Shown here: one piece after another, positions 25,198 to 31,247 of the stretch
How positions within the stretch are numbered: position 1 is the first letter of the stretch
Layout: each line of letters begins with the position of its first letter
Virus record (IMG/VR): IMGVR_UViG_3300025889_000025
Location: 1-40,629 of that record
Source of the DNA: a virus
Strand: one strand, 5' to 3'
DNA length: 40,629 nt
Position numbers and translations under genes: made by a program
The notes under the pieces: generated by a model
The model's database searches: none
Told to the model about the DNA's origin: nothing
Seen by the model: only the letters and a program-made list of their open reading frames with translations

Positions 25198-25646
25198 TAG
25201 TACCATCCTGTTCTGTTACTGTGATGGAGGGCAAGGCACGCAGAGTTACTGTATCTTTTCTCAATGTATCGTAGCCCGTGTAGGATTTGGATGGTAGGTT
25301 CTCTACTTGTTTCACTAAGGAGTTGAGCAATTCCATAAGCGGTAGAGGTAGGGTTGTTTGCGAGGTGATCAAACCTGCTCTCACGGGTCCAAAGGGCGAC
25401 AAGACACTGTTGCTCTCTTCCACTGTATCCGTAACCAGCGTGAGCGTAACTGATAGCGAGTGCTTTGTTATGTTTCTTTTCATACATTGTCGCTTTCGTC
25501 TTGTGTATTAGCTGTGGTATCTCTTCTATTCGTATCGTTGGGTCTATCGGTAGGAACCACCCAATTACCAGGAACAGAACCAGCAAGGTTATGCCACCTC
25601 TTGCCCTCCTGCTCATCCTTTTCTTTCTCTTCTGCCAAGTAGTCAA
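25197..25646 (-). CDS. Membrane-anchored transglycosylase-like protein (SLT type)
   Basis: A 149-aa protein. After a basic start a membrane helix or signal anchor is seen (GITLLVLFLVIGWFLP, about residues 18-33). The C-terminal part has LWTRESRFDHLANN with the likely catalytic Glu, then STAYGIAQLL and a GLRYIEKRY end, all typical of a lysozyme-like fold. It starts at TTG with a strong GGGAG site 6 nt upstream, although the first 167 nt overlap the previous gene. It may act in cell-wall remodelling or as a second lysis enzyme, outside the late lysis cassette. Confidence 0.75.
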   Translation of the reverse strand: MTTWQKRKKRMSRRARGGITLLVLFLVIGWFLPIDPTIRIEEIPQLIHKTKATMYEKKHNKALAISYAHAGYGYSGREQQCLVALWTRESRFDHLANNPTSTAYGIAQLLSETSREPTIQILHGLRYIEKRYSNSACLALHHSNRTGWY

Positions 25647-25776
25647 GATACTCTCCCTTATGAGCGTTAGCTAGGCGTGCAAGCGCACGATCTCTCGCTC
25701 GTCGATAGTTACGCTGACGCACCGCCATATTCTCGGCAGCAGCAAGCCTCTTTCTAAATAGTTTCTCATCTTCCAC
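25480..25776 (-). CDS. Basic hypothetical protein, about 98 aa
   Basis: A strongly basic helical protein with RLAAAENMAVRQRNYRRARD and a charged YLDYLAEEKEKDEQEGKRW segment, and an unstructured C-terminus. GTG 25776 with GGAG upstream is favoured over TTG 25794. The helical N-terminal two thirds resemble small proteins in other actinobacterial phages. Its C-terminal third overlaps the transglycosylase gene by 167 nt in another frame. Confidence 0.65.
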   Translation of the reverse strand: MEDEKLFRKRLAAAENMAVRQRNYRRARDRALARLANAHKGEYLDYLAEEKEKDEQEGKRWHNLAGSVPGNWVVPTDRPNDTNRRDTTANTQDESDNV

Positions 25777-25843
25777 GATATTCACTCCAAGCAAATAAGC
25801 CCCACACTATTCCAATGATAGCAAAGATAATAGGTAGGCTCAC
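25766..25843 (-). CDS. 25-aa single-pass membrane micro-protein
   Basis: It starts with GTG in a GTGA overlap with the previous stop and encodes a hydrophobic helix (SLPIIFAIIGIVWGLFAW) with a short charged tail. It ends overlapping the next gene. Support comes from the coupled start and the clean membrane helix; the function is unknown. Confidence 0.5.
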   Translation of the reverse strand: MSLPIIFAIIGIVWGLFAWSEYRGR

Positions 25844-26097
25844 GCTCGCCCTCTTCCGCTTGCGATAGCAGCTAAAACTAGAGGCGTAATATCCACACTC
25901 TCTCCAATAGGAGAAGCGTCCTCATCATCAGCAAACCAATTAGTTACTACCACGCGCTTGTTTAATGGGCTACGCGATAGCCACGCTAAGACTTCGTTAG
26001 CGTTCTCTGATCCGAACTCTGACTTATCGCCCTCTCCCACTACCTCATACATCACGATACGATTATTTTGTTTTGGTATCCAGCTCACTACTGCCAT
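25840..26097 (-). CDS. Hypothetical protein, 85 aa
   Basis: It starts directly after the stop of the preceding gene (no gap). The sequence is mixed alpha/beta with a NRIVMYEVVGEGDKSEF start and an acidic centre (WFADDEDASPIGES). No motif recognised. The GTGA overlap at its end couples it to the membrane micro-protein. Confidence 0.6.
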   Translation of the reverse strand: MAVVSWIPKQNNRIVMYEVVGEGDKSEFGSENANEVLAWLSRSPLNKRVVVTNWFADDEDASPIGESVDITPLVLAAIASGRGRA

Positions 26098-26355
26098 TTA
26101 ACTTGCCTTTCTCTTTCTCTTTAAATAGTCATTTACATAATCACTCTGTGCTTGCTTACATAAGGCGCAAGCCTCCTCGCCATTAGCTCGGTGTCGTTTA
26201 TAGCCAGAGCGTGTGCCACACTCAGCGATAGGTCGGTTGGTGAGGTTATTGATCGCCCTCACCCTCTCACCCGTAGGCTTACGCCTGCCTTCTGCGATAT
26301 CCTCACAATAAAGGCAGGTGTAAGTTTTCCAGCACATACACTCATTGAGCGCCAT
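26098..26355 (-). CDS. Cys-rich actinophage-type protein (CGTxxGYxxH motif)
   Basis: An 85-aa protein with CLYCEDIAEG and a CGTRSGYKRHRANGEEACALC block. The second block is a recurring element in actinobacterial phage proteins that resembles a zinc-finger or HNH-like site; it is followed by a basic tail (YLKRKRKAS). It is likely nucleic-acid binding. It starts in a TAATG overlap with the preceding gene. Confidence 0.7.
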   Translation of the reverse strand: MALNECMCWKTYTCLYCEDIAEGRRKPTGERVRAINNLTNRPIAECGTRSGYKRHRANGEEACALCKQAQSDYVNDYLKRKRKAS

Positions 26356-26465
26356 TAGTAGCCCTCTCTCTCGCTCTCGTTCTCTTTCCCATAGTGGGCG
26401 AACCTAGCGTGCGCCCCGTAACTGCCAAAGTAATATCTCTCGCAGGAGATACAGAAGTTAGTCAT
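26355..26465 (-). CDS. 36-aa CxxC micro-protein
   Basis: The frame begins MTNFCISCERYYFGSYGAH, with a CxxC pair at residues 5-8, and ends in an acidic segment. It overlaps the previous gene by 8 nt and shares its stop with the next start (TAATG). Translational coupling on both sides supports it. Function unknown. Confidence 0.6.
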   Translation of the reverse strand: MTNFCISCERYYFGSYGAHARFAHYGKENESEREGY

Positions 26466-26664
26466 TTTGCCCTCTCTCTCTTAACTCCTTGCGAGCTTGC
26501 TCCATACGATATTGCTCCACTTCTTCAAGCGCGGATACCATACGATTAAAACGCAAGTGGATCTTAGAAAAATCTAAGTCCACGCTATCTAGCTCTTTAT
26601 TTAATAGTTCTCTATTACTCTTAAATAGTTGCTCATAAACCGCAACCGGAATTTCGTTACTCAT
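26458..26664 (-). CDS. Hypothetical helical protein, 68 aa
   Basis: A charged, helical protein (YEQLFKSNRELLNKELDSVD, then RMVSALEEVEQYRMEQARKE) with coiled-coil character. It starts in a TAATG overlap with the upstream gene. No family recognised. Confidence 0.6.
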   Translation of the reverse strand: MSNEIPVAVYEQLFKSNRELLNKELDSVDLDFSKIHLRFNRMVSALEEVEQYRMEQARKELRERGQND

Positions 26665-26888
26665 TAGATAGCCTCGCTCTCTTGCATATTTTCATTGTGT
26701 AATTGCCATAAATCTAAATCATCAGCCCAATCAGGTTGAGTAATTAGTTTCCAATTATCGTCATACCAATCGGTATATGAATTATTATCACTTAAATACA
26801 TATTGCAGGTATATACTTTGCCCTCGTACTCAATTTCTAGCGTATAACAAGTTTCCATAACTCGTTCTTTTGCTCCAATTACTTTCAT
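26664..26888 (-). CDS. Hypothetical acidic protein, 74 aa
   Basis: An acidic protein rich in Trp, Tyr and Asp (YTDWYDDNWKLI, then DWADDLDLWQLH). The start ATG has AAAAGGT before it, and a TATAAA element about 20 nt upstream could be an internal -10. Its charge is like that of anti-restriction or host-binding small proteins, but no family is recognised. Confidence 0.6.
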   Translation of the reverse strand: MKVIGAKERVMETCYTLEIEYEGKVYTCNMYLSDNNSYTDWYDDNWKLITQPDWADDLDLWQLHNENMQESEAI

Positions 26889-26918
26889 TACCTTTTCACT
26901 TTCTTTTATAAGCGTGAG

Positions 26919-27008
26919 CTACTTGCTCTCGCCCTCTCCCTCTAGCGTGTTATATTCTAGGGCAGAATACCCCACCCAGACAAGTGCCTGGATAGGATAT
27001 TTCGCCAT
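26919..27008 (-). CDS. 29-aa micro-protein
   Basis: A short frame (MAKYPIQALVWVGYSALEYN start, acidic end) that begins 5 nt after the stop of the upstream 44-aa gene and fills the gap to the next start region. The Shine-Dalgarno signal is weak. It is reported because the hydrophobic/acidic composition and spacing look genic, with moderate doubt. Confidence 0.4.
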   Translation of the reverse strand: MAKYPIQALVWVGYSALEYNTLEGEGESK

Positions 27009-27013
27009 AGATT

Positions 27014-27148
27014 TCAGCTCAGTTTGCCCTCTATCTCTTTTAGTAGTGCGTAAGCGGAGTAATGAAGTAGAGCCTGATCATTTTCGCCGTCGTTCTCACA
27101 CTCTTTCGCGTTGTATAAGTGCCACTTGATAAGTTCCTGAAGTTCCAT
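27014..27148 (-). CDS. 44-aa helical micro-protein
   Basis: It starts at ATG 27148, one nucleotide after the upstream TAA. The product is helical and acidic (MELQELIKWHLYNAKECEN, then LLHYSAYALLKEIEGKL). The tight spacing and amphipathic pattern support a real gene. Function unknown. Confidence 0.55.
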   Translation of the reverse strand: MELQELIKWHLYNAKECENDGENDQALLHYSAYALLKEIEGKLS

Positions 27149-27149
27149 T

Positions 27150-27374
27150 TTATTCTGCCTCGCAAATGCACTCTGAAGGGTTAAGGTCGCAGTCCTCGCA
27201 GTTGTCGAGGCTATCTAGCCAATCATTAAAGCCGACACGAAACGCAATCGGGTCGCACTCCTTTAGGATAGTTCCTGCGGTGTATTCCATTCCGTTGAAG
27301 TTGTAGGTTGGATAGCACTCGTCGAGCATTTCCTCGTAACGAGTTTCCAACTCCCAAATGTATTGCTTTGCCAT
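27150..27374 (-). CDS. Hypothetical acidic protein with Cys cluster, 74 aa
   Basis: It has a helical start (WELETRYEEMLDECYP), a central FRVGFNDWLDSLD element and a C-terminal CEDCDLNPSECICE cluster that could bind zinc. AAGGT precedes the ATG at the usual distance, and a TATAAG element lies further upstream. The pattern is common in actinobacterial phages, but the function is unknown. Confidence 0.65.
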   Translation of the reverse strand: MAKQYIWELETRYEEMLDECYPTYNFNGMEYTAGTILKECDPIAFRVGFNDWLDSLDNCEDCDLNPSECICEAE

Positions 27375-27432
27375 TTTCTTTACCTTTTCTCTTATAGTCG
27401 GCTCATCAGTTGCGGGCGACTAACTCCGCAAG

Positions 27433-27450
27433 ACCGCCCCTGAGGGCGGT
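27433..27450. terminator. Stem-loop between small leftward genes
   Basis: ACCGCCC (27433-27439) pairs with GGGCGGT (27444-27450) around CTGA. It starts 6 nt after the stop of the 29-aa membrane protein in the leftward direction. No U-tract follows, so it may be a processing or partial termination signal. Confidence 0.45.
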
Positions 27451-27456
27451 TTCGCC

Positions 27457-27546
27457 TTAATACTTGAATACTCCTAGAAACGCACCGATTACAATCAGGG
27501 CGAGCCAAGAGCCGACAATTAGATTTACTTTGGTTTGGTCTTTCAT
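27457..27546 (-). CDS. 29-aa single-pass membrane micro-protein
   Basis: It starts in a TAATG overlap with the upstream Cys-rich gene. Residues 8-26 form a membrane helix (NLIVGSWLALIVIGAFLGV) between a charged start (MKDQTK) and FKY. The clear membrane segment and coupled start support it. Function unknown; an early superinfection or membrane effector is one option. Confidence 0.6.
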   Translation of the reverse strand: MKDQTKVNLIVGSWLALIVIGAFLGVFKY

Positions 27547-27809
27547 TAGTTTGCCTCACATTCGTGGTGTGCTTCGCAAGTGCAACCAACTTCTTCAAAA
27601 CAATTAGGGCAAGTTACTAATTCAAAGTTAAATGCAGGGCAATCGTAATCGTTTGCGTGAGTTTCATATTGTCCGCAGTTGTTGCAAAGTGGTGCGCTTT
27701 CAATGAATTGATTGCAAACATCGCAGTCAATGTTATTGAAGCCTGAGTGATAGTTATTGGTGCAAGTTTCACAATCAGTTTGGCAATCGCCTAAATGAAT
27801 TGTAGTCAT
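27546..27809 (-). CDS. Cys-rich multi-zinc-ribbon protein, 87 aa
   Basis: The first gene of the leftward block. Successive CxxC pairs (CETC, CDVC, CNNC, CPNC) and further cysteines suggest two or more zinc ribbons in an acidic, Asn-rich protein. It could bind nucleic acid or a host protein. AAAGG precedes the start, and a promoter candidate lies about 40 nt upstream. Confidence 0.7.
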   Translation of the reverse strand: MTTIHLGDCQTDCETCTNNYHSGFNNIDCDVCNQFIESAPLCNNCGQYETHANDYDCPAFNFELVTCPNCFEEVGCTCEAHHECEAN

Positions 27810-27847
27810 TTCATTACCTTTCTTTTGAGTGGTTATCCACTAACACA

Positions 27848-27877
27848 AGCATAGCGTAGTCTCCCCTAGTTTTACAA
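27848..27877 (-). promoter_or_regulatory. Candidate promoter for the leftward block
   Basis: On the reverse strand TTGTAA (27877-27872) and TATGCT (27853-27848) are spaced by 18 bp and point at the gene starting at 27809. The inverted repeat AGTGG-TTAT-CCACT (27828-27841) lies just downstream and could be an operator. Box matches are 4 of 6 each, so confidence is limited. Confidence 0.4.
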
Positions 27878-28143
27878 TACGCCAACATTAAAAGTGGTCA
27901 TAGTTTTAGATGACTAGTCAAAGCTCAGATTAGAACACTTGTTCGGTTACTGCCTGGTAATAAACGATTAGTCTAATAAGTTACTCAAGTCAAAGATCTG
28001 GTAACTTGTGAGAAACCTGAGAGGAAACTGAGAGCTAGAAGTTAGGGCAGATAGTTAGGAAAGGTTAGGAAGTTATTTAATTAAGTCACAATAATGTTGC
28101 GTTAATCTGCCCAATGGCTAGTCCGCCCTTTCCTTTATCCTTA

Positions 28144-28155
28144 TGTAACGTTACA
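28144..28155. promoter_or_regulatory. Perfect 12-bp palindrome TGTAACGTTACA
   Basis: A perfect dyad in the gene-free region, of the size and symmetry expected for a dimeric regulator. It is about 500 bp from terminase and 335 bp from the start of the leftward block, so either transcript could be controlled. No cognate protein can be named. Confidence 0.4.
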
Positions 28156-28396
28156 CGCTTTCTATGTAAAAGTCTGCAACAAAAGCCCTCGTTTCAGCAA
28201 AAAACGCGACCCCCCGTTGTTTAATTTATGTACCACTGTATGTTATGTACCCCCAAAAAATATATTTGCTAAACCCTTGTGTGCGATCTAATAATTAGTT
28301 AAATATGCCTCTGACCTGCGGTTTTATAGGTAGTGACTAACATCACATTTCAAAAACGAAAAATGGCCTTTTTTTTCTGCCTTAGTATATATTAGA

Positions 28397-28450
28397 GGGG
28401 TATTACGGCGGCGGGGATAGTAATACCCCGATCGGGCCTCTGCCGAGGCC
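28397..28450 (+). other. GC-rich hairpin cluster
   Basis: GGGGTATTAC (28397-28406) pairs perfectly with GTAATACCCC (28420-28429) over a 13-nt loop. Directly after it, GGCCTC (28435-28440) pairs with GAGGCC (28445-28450) over TGCC. A further CCGCC-cttaa-GGCGG stem follows near 28480-28495. The cluster is much more GC-rich than its surroundings. No U-tract is present. It could be a structured RNA, an origin element or a packaging site. Confidence 0.5.
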
Positions 28451-28585
28451 GCTAGGCCGAGCACTAACTTACCCCTCGCACCGCCCTTAAGGCGGCTCGG
28501 GAGCTTTTACAAGTTCGTTGGGTTTCAAGCGGGTGTAGTGTATCTATAGCCTACTATAAATCACTAATGCCTACCATACTTCCTT

Positions 28586-28611
28586 CCCTACCATCTACTC
28601 GCTTTAGCGAG
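28586..28611 (+). promoter_or_regulatory. CCCTACCATC element with inverted repeat upstream of terminase
   Basis: CCCTACCATC (28586-28595) is followed after 2 nt by CTCGCT-tt-AGCGAG (28598-28611). The same 10-mer with a different inverted repeat lies just before the early promoter at 15103. A second partial copy (CCTACCAT) is at 28570. The arrangement suggests one regulator acting at both operons. Confidence 0.4.
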
Positions 28612-28656
28612 AATTAATCACGGCGCTTGATTGTGACCCGCGCCACAGAAGGAATT

Positions 28657-30519
28657 ATGTCAGATAAAGCAACAGCAGACCTAGCCAAGAAGGTAATCCT
28701 TCAATGTATGGCAGAAGGTATGACGGTAGAGAAAGCCTGCCAGCAGGCAGGTAAGTCAGTTAAGACATATGACTACTACCGTAGATCAGATAAGAAGTTT
28801 GCAGAACTTGCAGATAGAACACGCCTCGGCGCTAAGACTAAAAGCTTTGCAGAAGCTGACGTTCACGATATCGGCTTTGCCGAGTTCAGAGAACGCTTCC
28901 TACATTCAAAGACTTTTGCCCACCAGCAAAATCTTATTGATGTCATAGAAGGTAGAGAACCATCTTGGTTGCACCCTGCTATGAAGTACGAAAAGGGTAT
29001 CGCCTCTAACCGTATCCTTATTAACATCCCACCAAACCACGCGAAGTCAATTACGGTCACTGTGGATTATGTCACCTATCGAATTGTACAAAATCCTAAC
29101 TTTCGTGTACTAATAGTTTCTCAGACCCAGCAGCTTGCAGCTGACTTCCTATACGCTATCAAACAGCGCCTTACAGCGCCTATGTATGAAGAACTACATC
29201 AGGCCTATGCTGCCGGTGTAGGCTTTAATAGTAAGTCTGCAACCTGGACTGCTACTCGTGTGGTATTCGGTAATGAACTACGTGAGAGTAGTGAAAAAGA
29301 CCCGAACATCGAGGCAGTCGGTATCGGCGGTCAGATCTACGGTAAGCGTGCCGATATGATTATTGTAGATGACGCGGTTACTTTAAAGAACGCAAATGAG
29401 TTTGAAAAGCAAATACGTTGGTTAACTCAGGACGTGAGGTCACGTCTTAACCCAACAGGTAAACTGATTGTGGTAGGTACACGAGTTGCAAGTGTGGACC
29501 TATACAAAGAATTACGGAACCCTGATAGATATCCAGGCGGTATTGTACCTTGGACCTATCTGGCAATGCCTGCACTATTGCAAGCAGATGAGAATCCTGA
29601 AAAGTGGGAAACACTTTGGCCCGCATCTGACCAACCATTCGATGGTCAGTTGGAAAATGAAAAAGATGAATACGGCCTCTATCCAAGATGGAATGGCAAG
29701 CATCTTTATAATGAACGCCAAGCTATGGATAGCGTAACGTGGGCGCTAGTTTACCAACAGCAAGATGTATCTGAGGATGCAGTATTTGACCCTATATGTG
29801 TCAGAGGTTCCATTGACGGAATGAGAAAGTCAGGACCTATCAATGCAGACGCACCAGGACATCCCAAGGATCTTCATAATTATACTATTGTCTGCGGCCT
29901 TGACCCTGCAATCGTTGGAGATACTGCCGCCGTTGTTTATGTTATTGACCGCAATACTCATAAGCGCTACATTCTGGATGCGATTAAAATTACGCGCCCA
30001 TCTCCACAAGCTATTAGAGACCTTATATTCAACTGGACTCAAATTTATAAACCGGCTGAATGGATAGTAGAGAAGAACGCTTTCCAGGCTTTTCTTACTC
30101 AAGATGAGGGTATTCGTTCCCATCTTAATACCCGCGGTATTTATTTAAGAGAACATCACACAGGCAATAACAAGTGGGATGCAGGATTCGGTGTGGCATC
30201 TATGTCTACCTTGTTTGGTACAAAGCAAGCAGACGGCAAGCACCACCGCGACAATCTTATCCATCTGCCTTCAGATCAAACCGAGAACATCAAGGCTCTT
30301 ATCGAGCAGTTGATTACTTGGTCGCCTACCACAAAGGGTAAGACCGATATGGTGATGGCGTTATGGTTCTGTGAGATTAGAGCACGCGAGATGCTGAATA
30401 ATGGTCAGTACTCACGTTCTCATATGCACAATCCATTCTTAAATAGGGCAGAGAGAAGTAAGCGAGTTGTCATTAACATTGACGAAATGCTCGCACAAGA
30501 AAACAAGTATTTCGTCTAA
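28657..30519 (+). CDS. terL: Terminase large subunit with N-terminal HTH-like extension
   Basis: A 620-aa packaging motor. The ATPase domain has a Walker A variant PPNHAKS (about 125-132), Walker B ADMIIVDDA (231-239) and the coupling segment VVGTR (271-275). The nuclease domain starts with VCGLDPAIVGD (Asp415) and has a WIVEKNAF strand. The first 60 residues (MTVEKACQQAGKSVKTYDYY) look like a helix-turn-helix found in small terminase subunits. ATG 28657 follows AAGGA; an upstream TTG at 28627 lacks such a site. No separate small terminase gene is visible, so the extension may recognise DNA. Confidence 0.92.
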   Translation: MSDKATADLAKKVILQCMAEGMTVEKACQQAGKSVKTYDYYRRSDKKFAELADRTRLGAKTKSFAEADVHDIGFAEFRERFLHSKTFAHQQNLIDVIEGREPSWLHPAMKYEKGIASNRILINIPPNHAKSITVTVDYVTYRIVQNPNFRVLIVSQTQQLAADFLYAIKQRLTAPMYEELHQAYAAGVGFNSKSATWTATRVVFGNELRESSEKDPNIEAVGIGGQIYGKRADMIIVDDAVTLKNANEFEKQIRWLTQDVRSRLNPTGKLIVVGTRVASVDLYKELRNPDRYPGGIVPWTYLAMPALLQADENPEKWETLWPASDQPFDGQLENEKDEYGLYPRWNGKHLYNERQAMDSVTWALVYQQQDVSEDAVFDPICVRGSIDGMRKSGPINADAPGHPKDLHNYTIVCGLDPAIVGDTAAVVYVIDRNTHKRYILDAIKITRPSPQAIRDLIFNWTQIYKPAEWIVEKNAFQAFLTQDEGIRSHLNTRGIYLREHHTGNNKWDAGFGVASMSTLFGTKQADGKHHRDNLIHLPSDQTENIKALIEQLITWSPTTKGKTDMVMALWFCEIRAREMLNNGQYSRSHMHNPFLNRAERSKRVVINIDEMLAQENKYFV

Positions 30520-30527
30520 GGAGCAAT

Positions 30528-31034
30528 ATGGCAAAGAAAGATAACAAAAAACAATCTACGGGCAGCCCAACAGTTGACGCAGCAAATGCTGCTAAAAAGT
30601 TTAAAGCACCTAAAGATTACAAACCTTTGTCTACTGTAGAAAAAGCATCAATGGCTGCTTCAGTTGTTCCTACTGGTAAACTTGTAAAGACTGCTGCTCA
30701 AGTAGCATCTCGTGTTACTGCACGTAAAATGGTTCCTACCGAAGCAAAGACAGTAATCCGTAAATTTACTCAAGGCAAAAAAGCAAATATTGTTGAACAA
30801 GCTCCAAAGAAATATAACCAAGGTCCAAAGTCTCCAGTAAAAGGAACAAAGGTTACTGTAGAAAAACAAACCAAAGGTCAAAGCCCTTTGCAGCAAACAA
30901 CATTTACAACTGGCGCTACAGTGCGTAAAAAAGGATCTCGCTTGGCAAACCAAGTTCAAGGTGCCGCAAGATTAAAAGCCGCAGAAACAGTTGTAAACAA
31001 AAACGCAGATTCTAAAAAGAAGGACAAGAAATAA
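30528..31034 (+). CDS. Basic Lys-rich protein, 168 aa
   Basis: It starts 8 nt after terminase with a GGAG site. The protein is rich in Lys, Thr and Ala throughout (KKFKAPKDYKPLS, RVTARKMVPTEAK), probably disordered and DNA-binding. It ends in a TAATG overlap. It may be a head-internal or packaging-accessory protein; no family recognised. Confidence 0.7.
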   Translation: MAKKDNKKQSTGSPTVDAANAAKKFKAPKDYKPLSTVEKASMAASVVPTGKLVKTAAQVASRVTARKMVPTEAKTVIRKFTQGKKANIVEQAPKKYNQGPKSPVKGTKVTVEKQTKGQSPLQQTTFTTGATVRKKGSRLANQVQGAARLKAAETVVNKNADSKKKDKK

Positions 31035-31234
31035 TGGCAATTACACCAAGCTGGGAAGTTTCAACCGAAGCTACCGAAAAAGAATACGAATACATTGACA
31101 AGGGCGCTGTAACTACCCCTCAGGTTAATCCTATGGTGGAATCAAAGTACCGTATGGCAGAGGCAGAAGCTAATGCTAAAGACAAAGTTGAATGGCCTAC
31201 TAAAGTTTCAGGTCAGACTTCACAAGGTTTCTAA
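31034..31234 (+). CDS. Hypothetical protein, 66 aa
   Basis: A small acidic protein (SWEVSTEATEKEYEYIDKGA, then ESKYRMAEAEANAKDK) between terminase and portal, starting in a TAATG overlap. No motif. Its position suggests a head-assembly accessory role. Confidence 0.65.
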   Translation: MAITPSWEVSTEATEKEYEYIDKGAVTTPQVNPMVESKYRMAEAEANAKDKVEWPTKVSGQTSQGF

Positions 31235-31247
31235 GTAAGGAATTAAA

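Larger units (their letters stand above)
27878..28656. other. Gene-free region before terminase (control/origin/packaging candidate)
   Basis: No convincing gene is seen on either strand. The left part is AT-rich with short repeats (TTATGTACC at 28226 and 28243). A GC-rich hairpin cluster follows at 28397-28500, and an AT-rich stretch with TATAAA at 28555-28560 leads to terminase. It separates the leftward block from the rightward late genes. A weak promoter (TTGGGT at 28518, 17 bp, TATCTA at 28541) points at terminase. It may hold the packaging site or origin; this is inferred from position. Confidence 0.5.

Noticed and set aside
24854-25297. Plus-strand 147-aa frame over the methyltransferase
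   Set aside because: The methyltransferase motifs on the other strand are unambiguous; the plus frame is its shadow.
26914-27129. Plus-strand 71-aa frame
   Set aside because: It lies opposite two small leftward genes with better coupling and composition; no start signal.
27392-27598. Reverse-strand 68-aa frame
   Set aside because: It conflicts with the 29-aa membrane protein, which has a TAATG-coupled start and a clear helix; this frame also runs through the hairpin.
28501-28560. Possible tRNA (a GGTTTCAAGC segment resembling a T-loop)
   Set aside because: No matching acceptor, D-arm or anticodon stem could be folded around it.
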